Positions 58,352 to 64,000 of a stretch of 64,000 nucleotides of DNA are shown here, piece by piece. The notes beneath the pieces are model-generated. The model searched no databases. It worked only from the letters and a program-made list of their open reading frames with translations, and had not been told where the DNA came from. The first letter of the stretch is position 1; every line of letters starts with the position of its first letter. The translations under genes and the position numbers were made by a program. Location: NCBI GenBank assembly GCA_024811115.1, contig JAKOGH010000690.1:248001-312000 (forward strand), written 5' to 3'. Source of the DNA: Terana coerulea. Its lineage: Eukaryota; Basidiomycota; Agaricomycetes; Polyporales; Phanerochaetaceae.

Positions 58352-58737
58352 GCCTGCGATCGTCCAGCGCACGTCGTCGTTGACGACCAAGATAGTACGG
58401 CGCGTAGTATGTGAAGCATCTCGGACGCTGAGCCCGTTGTGCGAAGTTCGAAGTCAAGGAGGATGCACACGCGGGGAAGCGCCTGTCGGAGGGCGGAATC
58501 CAGGACGGCGGTCCCGGCTTTGCTTCCGGCCAGTGTTTAATTGTTTGTCACCACCCATTTCCCGTTTTGGTAGGGGGAACAAACAGAGCCGCTTCGGTCC
58601 GTCGAACAAAGTCCGTGCGTGCAACTGCAAGGGCCAAGCTCGCACTCTAAACTCACGAAATACCCTCCGTCCTGGCGACAAGATTTAATCACCACATCCG
58701 TCGCACAACACTTTGAATGCTCTCGCGAAGTACTTAA
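58352..58737. promoter_or_regulatory. Divergent promoter, 386 bp
   Basis: Shared 5' region of the SDR (minus) and FCP1 (plus). No clear TATA box or repeat. Confidence 0.45.
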
Positions 58738-61700
58738 ATGTCGGACGCTACAGAGCTTTACCTACCACCACACCTACCGTACCCCATCAAGGTCGTAGCC
58801 CTCTCAGTTCAGCCCGGAGAAACCGTACAACGCGGGACGCGCTTGCTCAGTTATTCGTTTACACACAACTCGGCAGAGGATGGGGAGGAGGCTCGTTTTG
58901 GAACATGGGACTGTTCAATTGAAGGTACAGTCGATAGCTGGGCTTTCAAGCCAGGAGAAACCATATCGCAGCGCAGGGCACGGGAGGCAGCTGCCGTCAA
59001 AGTCGTAGAGCCATGCAAGCATGGCATGCAGATCGGAGGACTGTGCTGCCTGTGCGGAAAGGACATGACAGAGTGCGTGTACTGCAATGTGTATGCGTCG
59101 TTGAATACTAAAGCGTGCTACTAGCTATGACTACACGGGCTTCTCTGACGCCTCGCGTGCCTCCATTCAAATGACACATGCTGCCAACGGCCCTACCGTC
59201 TCATTAGAAGAAGCACAGCGAATCGAGCGGGAAACCGCGGAGCACCTACGCAAGTCACGGAAGCTGTCGCTTATCGTTGACTTGGACCAGACCATTGTCC
59301 ACGCCACCGTTGATCCCACAGTAGGCGAATGGATAGCAGAAGGCGAAGCTTGGGAAGCGCGGCATGCGGAGAAGAAGCGTTCTCAGCCCATTGATGGTCA
59401 GGAGTCTGCAGTCAACGGCGACGAGGAGGGCGAGGACGAGGACGAGGTGAACCCAAACTGGGAGGCACTCAAGGACGTCAAGAAGTTCAGGCTAGGCCCG
59501 GAGGCGCTCGGTAACCCTCGACTACGGGGATTGAAGGGGAAGGGGAAAGCGCAAAGTGTAGAGAATGAGGGATGCATGTACTACATCAAGCCACGGTGAG
59601 TTGTTCTATGTATCTTACCGCTGAAACTCCAAGCTCAACGCTTGAGTCAGTCCTGGATGGAAAGAATTCCTCGAGGACATGGCTGAAAAGTACGAAATGC
59701 ACGTCTATACTATGGGGACTCGTGCTTACGCCGAGGAAGTCTGCGCTGCTATTGACCCAGACGGGAAGATCTTTGGCGGCCGATTGCTTAGTAGAGACGA
59801 GAGTGGCAGTGAGTTCCGTGACTTCAGGCATCCATAGCATATCCTAACATAATGACCTTGAGGCTTGACACAGAAGAGCTTACAACGCCTCTTCCCGTGT
59901 GACCAGTCAATGGTGGTCATTATTGACGATCGAGCGGATGTTTGGGAATGGAGTCCAAACCTCGTGAAAGTGATACCATGTCTGCTCGTTCCTTCAATGC
60001 TGTGATGAACTAAGCTGATCTGAGTGCATCTCTTGTAGTTGAATTCTTTGTTGGCATCGGAGACATTAACTCAGCATTCCTTCCCAAAATCCAACCTCTC
60101 ACACCTACTGTTCCGCTTCCGCAAGACGCATCAACACCTGTTGCACCTCCAATATCTCCGGCAAGCGATGATAACCTGAAAGCCACATCGACCATATCAT
60201 CATACACCTCCGAGTCACCCGATGTTGACCCCGCGGAAGATGTGCTCGCGGAGACAGCGAAGATTGAGATTCTTGCTCGGAATGCGGAGGAACTTGATGC
60301 CCAGCTGGAAGAGAGGCCGTTAGCGAAGAAGCAAGAACAGCTTCAGGAAGAGGAGGACGCCAAGGAAGACAAGGAAGCTGAAGCCAGCTCGTCACGAGCA
60401 TCAACACCCGCGACAAACGGCGGGAGTGAGCAGCCTACAATCGTGAATGGCGACACTACTCCTACCCCGCCACCATCCCCTCTCCAGAAGCCCCATACTC
60501 GCAAAGCCCTGCTCAGGAACACTGACACGGAGCTTTCCCGCGTGCAGAGAGTAAGTTCTGAGCTCTGTCGAGCTTGTAGTCTGTACATGCTCATCTGGCG
60601 ATAGATACTAGAAGAGATACATCGGCAGTATTACTTTGAGTACGACGAACGGCCACGGGAAGATAAGCACTTAAAGCGCAAATCTTCCAAGCACGGAAAG
60701 GACACGCCACCTTACGATGTTCGCGTATGTGATCAGCTGATTCTCGCTCATATTATCATCAAGGCTCACTTCCGTTCTTAGCTCGTGATACCACAGATGC
60801 GGCAAAGCATCCTTGCAGGCACTCATATACTTTTCTCCAGCGTCATACCCCTTGATACCAGAGTGGACACTAGCGAGACGTGGAGAGTAGCGCAACTGTT
60901 CGGGGCGAAATGCTACACGGAGCTGAACCCACGAATAACGCATGTAGTTGCCGCGAAGGTATGTGGTGTGTCCTCATATTTCATGTAGTGCTGACACAGC
61001 TTCAGCGGGGCACTGTTAAAGTGGACGCTGCCCGCCGTCAAGGCGGGATTAAGATCGTCTGGGTCGCATGGTTTACGGACTCGATCGCCCAGTGGAGGCG
61101 GCAAGACGAGACCCCGTACCTCATCGACCCGGAGGCGTCAGTAGCCGTCGGACCTGCGAGTCCCCCTTCGGATCCTCACCAGATTTCTTCTGATCCTGAG
61201 CCAGACGCAGATGACTGGGATTACGACCGTGCTGCCGCTGTCGCACCTGACAAGTCTCTCGAGCTTGACGAGGTTGATTGGGACGAGATCAACGACGAGG
61301 TCGAAGCCGCGATGAACGAGAGCGACGATGATGACGACGACGACGACGGGGCGAGCGTGAAGAGCGGGCGAAGCGGCAAAAGTGGGACGAAGAGCGGGCA
61401 CGCGTCTGAGGATGAGTGGACGGACGAGTCGAACAGTGTGATTAGGTGCGTATCCGCCAATAGCACGGGTGCCCGTTACATGGCTGATTGGACAATATCT
61501 ATATAGTTCGTCCGGCTCCGCGACGTCGAAACGAAAGCGAAAGCGACTACGAAGCATCACACCTTCAGATGCAGGACGCGGCGACAAAGACACTCTACGC
61601 TCGCCGCTCGCCAAGCGGAAGCGTGTCGCCTTGGAGCGTTCCGGAGCTTCGAAGCTGAAGGAAGGCTTCTCCGCTGACGATCTTGTGGAAGTGGAAGCGA

Positions 61701-61849
61701 AATCCCGGTCAGGGACGCCTGTCGGGAATGGCAATAATGCTAACGACGAAGACGATGACATGGATGATGACGACTCCGACGACTCTGACGGTAGCGCGGA
61801 AACAGAGGACGATTTCCTGACACGGGAGTTGGGTGAAGAGTGGGGATAG
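58738..61849 (+). CDS. FCP1: FCP1 RNA polymerase II CTD phosphatase
   Basis: Dephosphorylates Ser residues of the Rpb1 C-terminal repeat to recycle polymerase. Nine exons: 58738-59072, 59125-59595, 59651-59808, 59863-59979, 60039-60550, 60605-60724, 60782-60958, 61006-61445 and 61507-61849; 890 residues, frame intact. An N-terminal biotinyl-like/zinc-type region (CKHGMQIGGLCCLCGKDM) is followed by the FCPH catalytic domain with the DxDxT motif (SLIVDLDQTIVHATVD), the HVYTMGTRAYA and IIDDRADVW motifs. A BRCT domain (~600-700: SILAGTHILFSSVIPL, ITHVVAAK, WVAWFTDSIAQW) and an acidic Asp/Glu/Ser tail with basic KRKRKR complete it. Nuclear. Confidence 0.96.
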
Positions 61850-62092
61850 CCGGTTAGTTGATATTTTCATTGAGCATGAAGTTATTGTGTATTTGCTGCA
61901 AGTCTCTGTTCCCAACTGACGATAAACGATAACCTAGTGCAATATATTTCCCGATGTACCAGTCTAGTTGTGTTTATATGTATACTCGCACTGTCCAGAT
62001 ACGTACATACCCCGTAGCATTTCCGCAGCTGTACAATATCATACATCTTCCTTTGGCATGCAAGGTTTTTGGTAACTCGCTGTATGTTCCAC

Positions 62093-62941
62093 CTAGCTAT
62101 CATCGTTGGTATCATCCTCTGAGTCTTCCCCTCCCTTGCCCAAATGTTCGCGGTATAGCTTCCAAAGCTTCTTAATCTTTCGCCCAGTCAGCTCCTTGAA
62201 CAGGTCCTCGTTGTATGGCAGATCCTTCATGTGAAGGTTCAGTTCCGCGACAACGCCGTGGCCATACCTGTCCTCCAGCCAGTCGAGGAAATACCCTGTC
62301 GCTTCGTACCCTGCATCCCACTTGTCGCCCTTCCCTTCGACCCAATGTGGCGGTGCGAAGCCAGCTCTGAGCCGCACCCAGTCTATGCCAGGGGACGCAC
62401 ATTAGCTCGAGATGCAAAATATGTACGGTCAAGTGAATGGTGTGTACGCACCTGCCACGCCTTCAGTCAGTCCTCCGGGACAGGGCTCGCCATTGCCGGT
62501 GTGCTGGAAGCAGTGCACGACCTCATGCGTGAGCACACCGAGGATCTCGTCCTTCGCGCGGTGCGTGTTGTTGTGGATGTGGTCCAGCGAGAAGTGGATC
62601 TCCTTGTGAAGGTCCGAGCCAAATGTGTGCGCGACGCCGGGCATGGGGCGGAAGACCAGGGCGATCTTCTCTACACTGCGACAACGCGCATGGTCGCGTT
62701 GTGAGCATCGCGAGCAGCATGATGACACGAGCGTGGGGAACGCACTTGCGGGGAACGGTCTCGAGGGTGTACAGCCAGCAGTACACCGCTACGACCGCGT
62801 TTCTGAGGGCGTCGTACGGTCTGACGTTGTCAAGAGTAGTTTCGCGCCTGGGTGCGCGAGATCATCCACTCTCAACGTTAGCGTTGGGATTGGCCAGTTG
62901 GCATTCGGGTCGCTTGGTGGTGGTCTGGGTAAGGGTGCCAT
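62093..62941 (-). CDS. Basic-secretory-protein family putative zinc peptidase
   Basis: Three exons: 62941-62746, 62675-62452 and 62382-62093; about 236 residues. The BSP-family core is clear: a HEVVHCFQH zinc-binding motif (third ligand further down, in the GLTEGVADWVRLRAG stretch), GKGDKWDAGYEATGYFLDWLE, and FKELTGRKIKKLWKLYRE. There is no signal peptide at this start (APLPRPPPSDPNANWP follows the Met), although plant relatives are secreted; an unseen upstream exon cannot be excluded. Exon 1 is one base short. The break lies near 62814-62820 (GACCGTACG, plus strand CGTACGGTC), where one C more gives SDPYDALRNAVVAVYCWLYT. Peptidase activity is inferred from the motif. Confidence 0.85.
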
Positions 62942-63422
62942 TTCACGATGCCACTGCCACACCATGCATCTTGCTTCAATTCAATCTCTCTTGCATGTGG
63001 GTCTTTATGGAGAATGCATTTGTACCACAGTGGGCGTAATGACAATGCGGTTCACTCATGTGGGCTGAAAGGTGTAGAGTAACGGTGTATGCGGAGACAG
63101 CGTGTAGTACAAAGCAGAATTAGTGACGAGGGTTCGGCAGAAAGCAAAACCGAATAGTAGGTATAAGTTACATGTAAGAATACAATGCTACAACAACAGC
63201 GAATGCAAAATATGAGGTGCGATGCTGTGAAAACGAATTGTGGTGTGCAGCAAATGCGAGATATTGTAGAAGATACACGAAAGTGATCAGGTCCCGAGGC
63301 TACCTATAGCGCAGCATAGGTTCTGAAGCCCAAGGTCGTGGTCAGAACAATTCGATAAAAGAGCGCAGACACTTGAGAGACTCACAAAGCAAGCCAACTC
63401 CGAAGATAACCAGGGCAATTCA
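62942..63422. other. Intergenic, 481 bp
   Basis: Promoter of the peptidase gene side and 3' flank of the bHLH gene. AT-rich 63100-63280. No gene. Confidence 0.5.
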
Positions 63423-63946
63423 TTACTGTGATGAATGGATGCCAGCCGCCACCTCCACCTTCAAGACTTCGCTGAGTAGCGCCTCTTGTCCTTCTTCCAA
63501 CCACTGGATATATTCCACAGCCCTGAACAGGATCCCGCTCTTCCCCTTGAAACCACCTGCTCCCTTTCCCGCGTCGCGCCTCTACTTCCACTGCCTTTGG
63601 GCCGTCCGCGAGTGGGCATACCCGCTCCGGGCGGAGCACCAGCAGGTGCGAGCAACGCCGTGAGCTGCACATAGCCGTCTCGGATAGCGTTCCGCCGTTT
63701 CTGTTCGGACATAATATGGTTGAGCCGCTTTTGCGGGGTAGATAGCAGCTGTTTTGGCTGGGCGTCCTCGACGTCAGGACTGGGTGCAGATAGGGCAGTA
63801 GGAATGGAGGGGGTGGTTACGGCGGACGAGCGACGGCCTGAGCGAGCGGGTCGGGCAGGCCTGGTTGGCTTTGTTCTTTCCACCGATGGTGAAGCAGAAG
63901 CTACACTGCCGCGCGATATCCCTTTGCCTTTATCTGACAGAGACAT
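63423..63946 (-). CDS. Small bHLH transcription factor
   Basis: One exon, about 174 residues. An N-terminal Ser/Pro/Arg-rich region leads to a basic helix-loop-helix: RLNHIMSEQKRRNAIRDGYVQLTALLAP (basic region with H/E/R DNA contacts, helix 1), a long Gly/Pro-rich loop, then SGILFRAVEYIQWLEEGQEAL (helix 2). The ATG at 63946 (MSLSDKGKG) is preferred; another at 63970 is in frame. The frame breaks in the loop: one base added at the purine run GGGAAAGGGAGC (plus strand ~63561-63572) is needed to reach helix 2. As printed, helix 2 is lost and a different C-terminus is read. The window ends 54 bp upstream of this start. Confidence 0.85.
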
Positions 63947-64000
63947 GGCAAGTGCACTGTGCAATGTCATCGGTGCGCTATGCGGTTGCAGATCATGGTG

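Overview
The window is a nuclear chromosome segment of a filamentous basidiomycete, most likely an Agaricomycete. The evidence is dense genes on both strands, almost every gene split by introns of 47-70 nt with GTRNGY donors, serine/proline-rich nuclear proteins, and families typical of mushrooms: a Ser/Thr-rich single-pass membrane glycoprotein, a degenerate fungal kinase-like protein, PhzF-like isomerases, a DUF3292-like protein and a MAPEG enzyme. About 30 protein genes can be modelled, most to exon resolution. No rRNA, tRNA, CRISPR or bacterial-type feature was seen.

Layout. 0.2-10.5 kb (minus strand): a membrane protein with PPxY and PSAP motifs, the SIN3 co-repressor and a basic/serine-rich protein of unknown role. 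10.5-14.4 kb: the SHO1 osmosensor converges on an RNF10/Mag2-type RING protein. 14.6-17.4 kb: a non-coding DNA element with perfect 306-bp terminal inverted repeats and a 7-bp target duplication. It sits in what was a short shared promoter between the RING gene and the splicing factor WBP11, and a solo LTR is inserted in its right arm. 17.5-27.1 kb: WBP11, an F-box/LRR protein, two tandem PhzF-like genes, a small secreted protein, a kinase-like protein and the ribosome-biogenesis factor RRP1. 27.3-33.3 kb: a GPI-type aspartic protease and a membrane glycoprotein, divergent, separated by 2.3 kb without a recognisable gene.

35.6-45.4 kb: DUF3292-like protein, 5-hydroxyisourate hydrolase, an NLS-bearing unknown, MAPEG, RRB1 and a PA28/REG proteasome activator with three microexons. 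45.7-56.2 kb: TAF1; then a 2.2-kb upstream region rich in PacC sites in front of a PacC/Rim101 gene; then an unrecognised conserved-looking protein. 56.4-64.0 kb: myosin regulatory light chain, an Ayr1-like SDR, the CTD phosphatase FCP1, a basic-secretory-protein peptidase and a bHLH factor at the right edge.

The genes do not form one pathway. Several belong to the same broad machinery: SIN3, TAF1 and FCP1 in RNA polymerase II transcription; RRP1 and RRB1 in 60S assembly; SHO1 and Rim101 in osmotic and pH sensing. About 20 single-base frame breaks lie in otherwise conserved exons, many at short homopolymers. Exon-length arithmetic fits one-base errors, so these genes are annotated as genes with probable assembly indels rather than as pseudogenes.
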